Below are positions 1 to 5,401 of a stretch of 5,401 nucleotides of DNA, one piece after another. The stretch spans positions 1 to 5,401 of the forward strand of contig JAURBD010000102.1 in NCBI GenBank assembly GCA_030829155.1, given 5' to 3'. Below the pieces are notes generated by a model. The model saw nothing but the letters and a program-made list of their open reading frames with translations. It was not told where the DNA came from and searched no databases. The stretch is from Flavobacteriaceae bacterium (GTDB lineage Bacteria; Bacteroidota; Bacteroidia; Flavobacteriales; Flavobacteriaceae). Within the stretch, counting starts at the first letter, position 1. Every line of letters begins with the position of its first letter. Both the position numbers and the translations under genes were made by a program.

Positions 1-398
1 GTTACTTCTTCTTCAATTCCATAAGCTTCAATCAAAAACTGAATCCAAGCAATGGTTAAAGCTGAAGAACTAGACAAGCCAGCATTTATAGGAATGTCAC
101 CATTGATTTCAACATCATATCCTCTATTAGGAATACAACCATATCGACTAAGAACCCTGAGGGATGTTTGAAGATAATCTGTTTTTGTGATTGTGATTTT
201 ATCTGTTGAAAGTGGAAGGGTAACCGACTCATTCGTATTGATTTTATGAATAAAAAAACGATTACTGTTATTAACTTCAGCCTTAATTTGAATCTTACGA
301 TCAATAGCACAAGCTATTACTGGAAGTTGTAAATAATCTTGATGATCCCCAAAAAGACAAATTCGCGCGGGGGCTTGAGATAAAATAATTTTTGACAA
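1..398 (-). CDS. GHMP-family sugar kinase, N-terminal part (3' end outside window)
   Basis: Reading the minus strand from 398 gives 132 codons without a stop, then the window ends. Two hallmark GHMP-kinase motifs are visible. The first is the N-terminal substrate/nucleotide motif APARICLFGDHQDY (residues 9-22), which resembles the galactokinase signature GRxNxxGEHxDY. The second is the glycine/serine-rich ATP-binding loop PINAGLSSSSA (103-113). Enzymes of this family phosphorylate small metabolites, often sugars such as galactose or N-acetylgalactosamine, with ATP in the cytoplasm; the true substrate cannot be read from this fragment. The start is taken as TTG at 398, because the in-frame stop lies at 456-458, no ATG occurs between the stop and motif 1, and this start puts motif 1 at the usual distance from the N-terminus. 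Departures from the usual motifs are Ala11 where APGR is common, Asp18 for Glu, and Asn105 for the usual Gly. The gene is divergent from the GH109 gene. The family call is firm; the substrate is not. Confidence 0.88.
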   Translation of the reverse strand, partial: MSKIILSQAPARICLFGDHQDYLQLPVIACAIDRKIQIKAEVNNSNRFFIHKINTNESVTLPLSTDKITITKTDYLQTSLRVLSRYGCIPNRGYDVEINGDIPINAGLSSSSALTIAWIQFLIEAYGIEEEV

Positions 399-517
399 AA
401 AGTTTGTGATTTTATTTTGTGCAATATAAAAAATTATTGAACTAAAACAGCCCCCCTATCCTTACACCAACTCTGTATTAAAAAAATACATACCTTTCTG
501 ATAATAAATCAAATTCC
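399..517. promoter_or_regulatory. Divergent intergenic region between kinase and GH109 genes
   Basis: This 119-bp gap must hold the promoters of both diverging genes. On the plus strand TACCTTTC (491-498), 19 bases before the GH109 ATG, matches the Bacteroidota -7 consensus TAnnTTTG at all but the last base. No TTG -33 element is seen at the expected distance, so the promoter call is weak. No good match was found for the minus-strand gene. The region also contains a run of six C (451-456), conspicuous in this AT-rich stretch, and a short inverted repeat at 474-490. No Shine-Dalgarno sequence precedes either start, as expected for this phylum. Confidence 0.45.
474..490. repeat. Short inverted repeat, possible operator
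   Basis: TGTATT and AATACA form perfect 6-base arms around an AAAAA spacer. The repeat sits directly upstream of the -7-like element at 491-498, a position where a regulator could block or activate the GH109 promoter. It could equally be chance in AT-rich DNA; no regulator gene is in the window. Confidence 0.25.
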
Positions 518-1909
518 ATGAAAAAATTTGACCGCCGATCTTTCATTAAAACTTCATCCTTATCTGCTGCTGCAATAGCGTCACCCTTCTCATTAGAAAA
601 TTGTATAAATCCAAAAGCTGCTACAAATGGAATTTATATGGGAGGTTATGCTGCACCCAAAATCCCGAATTTACGTGCTGCTTTTATTGGTGTTGGAGCT
701 CGTGGGGGAGACCACCTTAAAGTTTTAGCATCCATAAAGAACACCGAAGTAGTAGCCATAAGTGACCTTTATGAGGATAATGTAATTCGTTGGAAAAAAA
801 TAGCTTTTGATATTGGAAAAGGACAACGTCATCAAAACATCGCAACTTATTATGGAGAAGAAAACTTGTGGAAAACCATGCTCAAAGAAGTAAAACCTGA
901 TGTCGTATTTATTGCTACCAATTGGAAAAATCATGCGCCCATGGTAATTAAAAGCATGGAAAGTGGCGCTCATTCTTTTGTAGAGGTTCCCATTGCAACT
1001 ACTTTAAAGGAAATGTGGGGTATTGTTCGTACTTCAGAAGAAACGCAAAAACATTGTATGATGATGGAAAATGTCAATTACGGAAGAACCGAATTGATGT
1101 ACCTCAACATGTGCCGTCAACGAGTTATTGGTGAGCTATTACATGCAGAAGCAGCTTATATTCATGACCTGCGTTTTCAAATGGAAGAACAAAAGCGAGG
1201 AACAGGCTCTTGGAGAACCCATCATTACGCAAATGGTAAAGGAAACCTATATCCCACTCATGGGCTTGGACCCGTTGCCCAATACATGAATATTGCGCGT
1301 ACAGATGATAATTTCAAAAGTCTTGTTTCCTATTCTACCCCTGCGTTAGGAAGAAAAAAATATGCCAAAAAAAACTATGCTTCAAATCACAAATGGAACC
1401 AACTTGATTATCAAAATGGAGATTTAAACACCTCGATAATTAAAACTCAATTGGGCAGAACCGTAATGATTCAATGGAACGAAACCAGCCCAAGACCCTA
1501 CACGCGTCACAACCTTATTCAAGGAACCAATGGCGTACTTGCAGGTTTTCCATCCCGTGTAGCGTTAGAAGGAGGCTTTGAGGGACTGACTGAAGATCAT
1601 CACTCTTGGATTCAAGGAGAAGCATTAGAACTCCTCTACGAAAAGTATGATCACCCCTTGTATAAAAGGCTCAATCAAAAAACTCAAAACAGTGGTCATG
1701 GAGGAATGGACGGGATTATGATTCATCGTATCGTAGAATGCTTACAGCAAGGTTTACCTCTAGATCAGAATGTGTACGAGGGTTGTTTTTGGAGTGCAGT
1801 AACACCCCTCTCAGGAGCCTCCATAACTCAGGAGGGCGCTCCACAACAGTTTCCTGATTTTACCCTTGGAAGATGGAAAGAGACTGCGCCTTTAGGTATT
1901 TTAAGTTAA
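518..1909 (+). CDS. Tat-exported Gfo/Idh/MocA-fold protein, GH109 family (alpha-N-acetylgalactosaminidase-like)
   Basis: The 463-residue protein begins with a twin-arginine signal (DRRSFIK, residues 5-11, then an Ala/Ser-rich segment to about 24). A Rossmann NAD(P)-binding domain follows, with FIGVGARGG at 56-64 and EVP at 156-158. The C-terminal half has the marks of glycoside hydrolase family 109: ENVNYGR (184-190), WRTHH (232-236), NLYPTHGLGP (243-252), RPY (326-328), QGTNG (335-339) and HGGMD (394-398). Known GH109 enzymes keep a tightly bound NAD+ and cleave alpha-N-acetylgalactosamine by a transient oxidation/elimination route; the Tyr and His of YPTH (Tyr245, His248) match active-site residues of the Elizabethkingia enzyme in spacing. 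Tat export fits a protein that folds around its cofactor before secretion, so a periplasmic location is inferred. Length is normal for the family and nothing appears broken. Many GH109-like proteins have untested or different substrates, so the activity is provisional. The ATG at 518 is chosen because it places the Tat motif at the N-terminus. Confidence 0.9.
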   Translation: MKKFDRRSFIKTSSLSAAAIASPFSLENCINPKAATNGIYMGGYAAPKIPNLRAAFIGVGARGGDHLKVLASIKNTEVVAISDLYEDNVIRWKKIAFDIGKGQRHQNIATYYGEENLWKTMLKEVKPDVVFIATNWKNHAPMVIKSMESGAHSFVEVPIATTLKEMWGIVRTSEETQKHCMMMENVNYGRTELMYLNMCRQRVIGELLHAEAAYIHDLRFQMEEQKRGTGSWRTHHYANGKGNLYPTHGLGPVAQYMNIARTDDNFKSLVSYSTPALGRKKYAKKNYASNHKWNQLDYQNGDLNTSIIKTQLGRTVMIQWNETSPRPYTRHNLIQGTNGVLAGFPSRVALEGGFEGLTEDHHSWIQGEALELLYEKYDHPLYKRLNQKTQNSGHGGMDGIMIHRIVECLQQGLPLDQNVYEGCFWSAVTPLSGASITQEGAPQQFPDFTLGRWKETAPLGILS

Positions 1910-1961
1910 ACTACTATGGAAAAATCAATCCAAAGATCTGGTTTTAAAAAATTGACAAGAT

Positions 1962-1989
1962 TTCTCAATGAATATAATTCATTGGAGAA
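1962..1989 (+). terminator. Hairpin downstream of the GH109 gene, possible terminator
   Basis: The arms TTCTCAATGAAT (1962-1973) and ATTCATTGGAGAA (1977-1989) pair over 12 base pairs with a single bulged G and a three-base ATA loop. This is the strongest stem-loop seen in the window. It lies 52 bases after the GH109 stop and 54 before the next start, where a terminator is expected. It lacks a clean T-tract (TTAAATCCC follows), so it may instead be an mRNA-stabilising or processing structure. The rest of the 134-base gap (1910-2043) holds only an unconvincing 25-codon frame. Confidence 0.45.
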
Positions 1990-2031
1990 TTAAATCCCTG
2001 TTAAAAAATTTCATTCCAAAAAAATATATGT

Positions 2032-2039
2032 TAGGTTTG
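2032..2039 (+). promoter_or_regulatory. TAnnTTTG -7-like element just before the secreted-protein gene
   Basis: TAGGTTTG matches the Bacteroidota -7 consensus TAnnTTTG at every fixed base, but ends only four bases before the ATG at 2044. If used, transcription would begin at or next to the start codon and give a leaderless mRNA. No TTG -33 element was found at 17-23 bases upstream, so this may be coincidence. Confidence 0.22.
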
Positions 2040-2043
2040 AATT

Positions 2044-2709
2044 ATGAAATCCAATTGGAAAAGATTCAGTTTTTTTGCAAGCCTTTTATTTGGTTTAAAT
2101 CTATTGCAAGCTCAAACCTTTGAGCTAAAACCTCAAGAATTTGAAACCGAAGGCAACAAAGAGTCCCTTCTGTTGCCCGAGGAAGACCCCAGTGATCTAC
2201 CCAATTATTTAAAAAGGGATTTTTTTAAAAACACACCAGACCCGAGCAGTAAAAATGAATATTTTGATCGCTCAAAAATTGAAATGAATCAACAGGAGAC
2301 CTTTGTTGATCCTGGAGAATACTATCTAAATAAGTTACGATCCCCTGAAAAAGAGAAAAATCCAAACGATTTTAAGGTCGATCAATATTTAGGAGATTTC
2401 AAAAGCAATGCCCCCTATGTTCATGTAATTTTCAGAGATCATGAAGCTGCAGATGGAGATCGAGTAAAAATATTATTTAATGATCGTGTTGTTGAGGCTA
2501 ATGTATTGCTTCAAGAAAGATTCAAACAGTTAACTGTTGATTTAATTTCAGGCTTCAATAAAATTGATTTTGTGGCTCTTAACCAAGGTGAATCAGGTCC
2601 AAATACCGCTGAAATAAGAGTATACGATAATGAAGGAATGTTGCTCATGGCTAACCAATGGAATCTGGCTACAGGAACCAAAGCAACCCTAATCGTAGCA
2701 AAACAATAG
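2044..2709 (+). CDS. Sec-exported protein of unknown function, probable C-terminal beta-sandwich
   Basis: I do not recognise a named family for this 221-residue protein, though its C-terminal half resembles conserved hypothetical secreted proteins of flavobacteria. Residues 1-23 form a typical signal peptide: basic MKSNWKR, hydrophobic FSFFASLLFGLNLL, probable cleavage after Ala23 (LQA/Q). Because there is no lipobox cysteine, a soluble periplasmic or secreted protein is expected. Residues about 25-112 are rich in Asp, Glu, Lys, Pro and Asn and look poorly ordered. Residues about 115-221 alternate hydrophobic and polar positions like beta strands, with RDHEAADGDRVKI (131-143), GFNKIDFVALNQG (170-182) and GPNTAEIRVYD (185-195). 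The DGD-x-V, G-x-N and PNTA pattern resembles Ig-like modules of Bacteroidota secreted proteins. No catalytic motif is visible. The start is supported by the signal peptide. It sits between GH109 and M13 genes with gaps of 134 and 62 bases, so an operon is not clear. Confidence 0.85.
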   Translation: MKSNWKRFSFFASLLFGLNLLQAQTFELKPQEFETEGNKESLLLPEEDPSDLPNYLKRDFFKNTPDPSSKNEYFDRSKIEMNQQETFVDPGEYYLNKLRSPEKEKNPNDFKVDQYLGDFKSNAPYVHVIFRDHEAADGDRVKILFNDRVVEANVLLQERFKQLTVDLISGFNKIDFVALNQGESGPNTAEIRVYDNEGMLLMANQWNLATGTKATLIVAKQ

Positions 2710-2722
2710 TTGTTTATTGCAA

Positions 2723-2753
2723 TTGTTAAGCTTTGAAAAAAGCAATATCTTTA
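2723..2753 (+). promoter_or_regulatory. Candidate Bacteroidota-type promoter for the M13 peptidase gene
   Basis: TTG at 2723-2725 lies 20 bases before TATCTTTA (2746-2753), which matches the -7 consensus TAnnTTTG except for the last base. The spacing falls within the 17-23 range described for flavobacterial promoters. Transcription would begin about 10-15 bases before the ATG at 2772. This supports 2772 rather than the upstream in-frame TTG at 2733 as the start, because the -7 element lies inside that extension. Confidence 0.4.
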
Positions 2754-2771
2754 AAAGTTTTAAAAAAAATT

Positions 2772-4817
2772 ATGAAAAATACGTTTCCCTTTTTAGCATG
2801 CACACTTACCTTTACTGCCCTTCTAGTTATTGGCTGTAATAAGGTTTCAGAAAGATCTTCTGGAATTGACCTTTCTTTACTAGATACTACTGTTCGTCCT
2901 CAAGATAATTTTTATAATTATGTAAACGGAACCTGGATGGCCAACACAAAAATTCCTGACGATAGAACTCGTTGGGGCAGTGCATACGAAGTTCGCAAAA
3001 AAACAGATGAAGATGTTCTTGCTCTATTAAAAGAAGCTTCAAAAACCCAACTTGATGAAAATTCTGATGAAGGAAAAGCAGTAATATTTTTTAAGCTAAT
3101 AAACGATACCATCAAAAGAAATGCTGAAGGAATTGATCCGCTAAAGCCTTATTTAAAAAAAATCGATGAAATAAGCTCATTAGAAGGGATCCAAAATTAT
3201 TTGATTCATACAGAACCTATTGGAGGTGGTGGTATTTTAGGATTTTATGTTTCATCTGATGCTAAAGACAGTAATAAAAATGCTCCACATATGTATCCAG
3301 GGGCCTTAGGGATCGAAAGAGATTATTACCTAAATGATAATGATGACTCAAAAAAAATAATGGAGCAATATGAAGCTCATGTAGCTCGTATGCTTAGCTA
3401 TATTGATCTAGAACAAATAACTGAATTAGCATCAACTGTAGTTGTTATGGAAACTCAAATGGCAGCTGCTCGAATGGATAAGGTAGAACGTCGAGATCCG
3501 GCAAAACGTTACAATCCCACATCAATAGAAGGATTACAACTATTAATTCCATCAATAAGCTGGTCTTCATATTTCAACGGAATTGGAGCAAAAGATCTGG
3601 ATCGAGATATCATAATTACCGACCAAGGTTATTTTGCCTCATTGAATGAATTATTAAAAAATAACAGCATTCAAGATTGGAAAACATATTTAAAATGGTC
3701 CCTAGTAGATCGATTTGCAAGTAGGCTATCAACTGAAATGGATAAAACTAATTGGGACTTTTATTACAAAACACTTCAAGGTGCTAAAACTCAAGAACCC
3801 CTAGAAAAAATAGCCTTAAGAATAGTCAATGGAAGTTTAGGGCAGCCCTTAGGGAAACTCTATGTTGCTGAAAAATTTCCTCCCCAAGCTAAAGAAAAAA
3901 TCAAAGAATTGGTGAGTAATTTAATTGAAGCCTATACAATTAGAATCAATAATTTAGAATGGATGGATGCATCAACAAAAAGTAAAGCCATCGAAAAGCT
4001 TGAAAAAACAACTGTTAAGGTTGGTTATCCCGATCAATGGGAAGATTATCAAAAATTATCTCTAAAAGATTCGGAACAGCGTGTTTCTTATTTGGGAGCA
4101 GTACTGAACATTGCTCGCTTCTATTTCATGAAAGATCTTGAAGATTTGAAAAAACCAGTAGATAAAACAAAGTGGTTTATGTCTCCTCAAACTGTAAATG
4201 CATACTATAACCCAACCTACAATGAGATCGTTTTTCCTGCTGCAATTTTACAACCGCCTTTCTTCGATTTTAAAGCAGATGCAGCTATTAATTATGGGGC
4301 CATTGGTGGAATTATTGGCCACGAAATTTCTCATGGGTTTGACGATAGTGGTGCCGATTATGATGCAGAAGGAAACCTAGTGAATTGGTGGTCAGAAGAT
4401 GATTTGACTGAATTTAATAATCTTGGAGAAAAACTAGCAGATCAATACAGCACTTTAGAAGTACTCCCCAAGGTTTTTATCAATGGAAAATTTACATTAG
4501 GAGAGAACATAGGGGATTTAGGAGGTATTAACGCTTCTTTTGACGCTTTAGAATTACACTTCAAAAAATATGGAAAACCCGATCCAATCGATGGGTTTTC
4601 TGCTGAAGAACGTTTTTTTCTTTCATGGGGAACTGTTTGGAGAACTAAAACTAGAGATGAAGCACTTAAAAATCAAGTGCGAACAGATCCGCATTCTCCT
4701 GGAATTCAAAGAGCGATGCAACCACTAAAAAATATGGATGCCTTTTACGCTACCTTTAATGTAAAAGAAGGAGATTCAATGTATTTAAAACCAAAAGACC
4801 GCGTTTATATTTGGTAA
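2772..4817 (+). CDS. M13-family zinc endopeptidase, lipoprotein (neprilysin/PepO-like)
   Basis: From the ATG at 2772 the product has 681 residues, the usual size of bacterial M13 peptidases. It begins with a lipoprotein signal (MKNTFPF, hydrophobic stretch, lipobox VIGC with Cys22), so it should be anchored in an envelope membrane. The N-terminal M13 domain shows DNFYNYVNGTW (45-55) and RTRWG (65-69). The catalytic domain contains NAYYNP (476-481), the zinc motif HEISH (517-521; His517 and His521 ligands, Glu518 catalytic), and ENIGDLGG (578-585; Glu578 third ligand, Asp582 supporting). Near the C-terminus are His641 and Arg647 in DPHSPGIQR, spaced as the substrate-binding His/Arg of neprilysin, and a terminal Trp typical of the family. 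All key residues are present, so an active peptidase cleaving oligopeptides is expected. An in-frame TTG at 2733 would add 13 residues, but would bury the signal peptide behind a lysine-rich stretch and overlap the candidate promoter. The natural substrate is unknown. Confidence 0.96.
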   Translation: MKNTFPFLACTLTFTALLVIGCNKVSERSSGIDLSLLDTTVRPQDNFYNYVNGTWMANTKIPDDRTRWGSAYEVRKKTDEDVLALLKEASKTQLDENSDEGKAVIFFKLINDTIKRNAEGIDPLKPYLKKIDEISSLEGIQNYLIHTEPIGGGGILGFYVSSDAKDSNKNAPHMYPGALGIERDYYLNDNDDSKKIMEQYEAHVARMLSYIDLEQITELASTVVVMETQMAAARMDKVERRDPAKRYNPTSIEGLQLLIPSISWSSYFNGIGAKDLDRDIIITDQGYFASLNELLKNNSIQDWKTYLKWSLVDRFASRLSTEMDKTNWDFYYKTLQGAKTQEPLEKIALRIVNGSLGQPLGKLYVAEKFPPQAKEKIKELVSNLIEAYTIRINNLEWMDASTKSKAIEKLEKTTVKVGYPDQWEDYQKLSLKDSEQRVSYLGAVLNIARFYFMKDLEDLKKPVDKTKWFMSPQTVNAYYNPTYNEIVFPAAILQPPFFDFKADAAINYGAIGGIIGHEISHGFDDSGADYDAEGNLVNWWSEDDLTEFNNLGEKLADQYSTLEVLPKVFINGKFTLGENIGDLGGINASFDALELHFKKYGKPDPIDGFSAEERFFLSWGTVWRTKTRDEALKNQVRTDPHSPGIQRAMQPLKNMDAFYATFNVKEGDSMYLKPKDRVYIW

Positions 4818-4829
4818 AACAATTGCTTT

Positions 4830-4858
4830 TTTGAGCCAGGACTTTAGTCTTAACTTTT
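4830..4858 (+). promoter_or_regulatory. Candidate promoter for the AGCS symporter gene
   Basis: TTTG at 4830-4833 is followed after 17 bases by TAACTTTT (4851-4858), one mismatch from the TAnnTTTG -7 consensus, giving a short leader before the ATG at 4876. A second -7-like match, TATCTTTA at 4862-4869, has no -33 partner. The symporter may therefore be transcribed independently of the peptidase gene ending 58 bases upstream, though readthrough cannot be excluded. Confidence 0.28.
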
Positions 4859-4875
4859 TCTTATCTTTATTTGTA

Positions 4876-5401
4876 ATGGAATTATTATCCACACTTCTTC
4901 AAGAATTAATCAGTTCTATAGAGTTGATTATGTTTCTTCTCATTATCGGTGGAGGTGTATTTTTACTTATTCAATCCAGAGGAAAACCTCTTTTGTTTAT
5001 CAAAAGTGTCCCAAAACTTCTTTTTAGTAAAGAAAAAGGTGTTGGGATTTCAAGATTTCAAGCCTTATCCGCAGTTTTAGCTTCAACGGTTGGGTTGGGA
5101 AATATTTCAGGAGTAGCAATTGCTATTTATATGGGAGGTCCTGGAGTTTTGGTATGGATGTGGGTTACAGCATTACTAGGAGCAATCATCAAATTTTATT
5201 CTTGTACACTGGCGATTCTTTTTAGAGAAAAAGAGGAAGACGGTAGTCCATTAGGAGGACCGATGTATTATATGAGAATTGCCGTTCCCCGTTATGGTAA
5301 AACTTTTGCTGTTTGGTTTTCCATTGCTGGTTTATTTGGAGTACTCCCTGCTTTTACAGCTAACCAGTTGACCCAAACTATAGTAACTGTAATTGAACCT
5401 A
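4876..5401 (+). CDS. Alanine/glycine:cation symporter (AGCS family), N-terminal part
   Basis: The frame opens at ATG 4876 and stays open for 175 codons to the window edge. The family normally has about 450-550 residues, so roughly the first third is present. Residues about 16-33 form a first membrane segment (ELIMFLLIIGGGVFLLIQ). The AGCS signature follows: SRFQALSAVLASTVGLGNISGVA (starting at residue 59, described here by its parts SRFQAL 59-64 and TVGLGNISGVA 71-81), then GGPGVLVWMW (87-96) and GGPMYYM (127-133). Further hydrophobic segments lie at about 95-117 and 143-160. Members import alanine or glycine with Na+ or H+ across the inner membrane. The segment that forms the conserved substrate/ion site has Leu74 where TVGTGN is common; TVGLGN also occurs in the family as I recall it. 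The ion and amino-acid specificity cannot be told from this part. It lies 58 bases after the M13 peptidase gene in the same direction. Confidence 0.93.
   Translation, partial: MELLSTLLQELISSIELIMFLLIIGGGVFLLIQSRGKPLLFIKSVPKLLFSKEKGVGISRFQALSAVLASTVGLGNISGVAIAIYMGGPGVLVWMWVTALLGAIIKFYSCTLAILFREKEEDGSPLGGPMYYMRIAVPRYGKTFAVWFSIAGLFGVLPAFTANQLTQTIVTVIEP

Noticed and set aside
86..310. Minus-strand open frame of 74 codons
   Set aside because: It overlaps the GHMP kinase on the same strand in another frame, has no recognisable motif, and the kinase frame carries two clear family motifs across the same bases.
596..607. Possible lipobox around Cys29 of the GH109 protein
   Set aside because: The residues before it are Leu-Glu-Asn, which do not fit a lipobox; the twin-arginine signal explains export better.
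725..973. Minus-strand open frame of 82 codons
   Set aside because: It lies antisense to the Rossmann domain of the GH109 gene and shows no domain or signal; a shadow of the real coding frame.
1916..1993. 25-codon frame as an annotated gene
   Set aside because: Too short, without leader or recognisable sequence, and overlapped by a hairpin; kept only as an observation.
2733..2771. Upstream TTG start for the M13 peptidase
   Set aside because: It would put 13 lysine-rich residues before a complete lipoprotein signal peptide and overlap the best promoter candidate.
2918..3115. Minus-strand open frame of 65 codons
   Set aside because: It is antisense to the N-terminal domain of the M13 peptidase, with Ser/Phe-rich composition typical of a reverse-frame shadow.
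4198..4380. Plus-strand open frame of 60 codons
   Set aside because: It is out of frame inside the M13 catalytic domain, across the NAYYNP and HEISH motifs of the real gene.
4838..4860. Possible terminator after the M13 gene
   Set aside because: The stem is only about five base pairs including a G-T wobble, and its T-rich tail is interrupted and overlaps a promoter-like sequence.

Overview
The window looks like a piece of a Bacteroidota chromosome, most likely a Flavobacteriia member. It is AT-rich, has no Shine-Dalgarno-like leaders, shows several TAnnTTTG-like -7 elements, and encodes a typical set of exported proteins (Tat oxidoreductase-fold glycosidase, lipoprotein M13 peptidase, short secreted protein of unknown function). 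No rRNA, tRNA, CRISPR array, insertion sequence or phage gene was seen.

Layout. At the left edge, on the minus strand, is the N-terminal part of a GHMP-family sugar kinase; it starts at a TTG codon and runs out of the window. A 119-bp divergent intergenic region separates it from a plus-strand, Tat-exported Gfo/Idh/MocA-fold protein that carries the signature motifs of glycoside hydrolase family 109 (NAD-dependent alpha-N-acetylgalactosaminidase type). A 134-bp gap with a strong imperfect hairpin follows. Next comes a 221-residue Sec-exported protein of unknown function with a probable beta-sandwich C-terminal half. Then come a complete M13 (neprilysin/PepO-like) zinc endopeptidase lipoprotein and the first third of an alanine/glycine:cation symporter (AGCS family), which runs off the right edge.

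How the genes may work together. The divergent kinase/GH109 pair suggests a sugar-salvage unit: a periplasmic enzyme releases a (possibly N-acetylated) hexose and a cytoplasmic GHMP kinase phosphorylates it. This is an inference from adjacency and family membership only. The right half could be read as peptide breakdown (M13) plus amino-acid uptake (AGCS), but each gene has its own promoter-like sequence and the link is weak.

Most of the window is ordinary accessory or housekeeping flavobacterial sequence. No clear new multi-gene system is visible. The best candidates for a second look are the divergent kinase/GH109 pair, the uncharacterised secreted protein, and the hairpin region after the GH109 gene.
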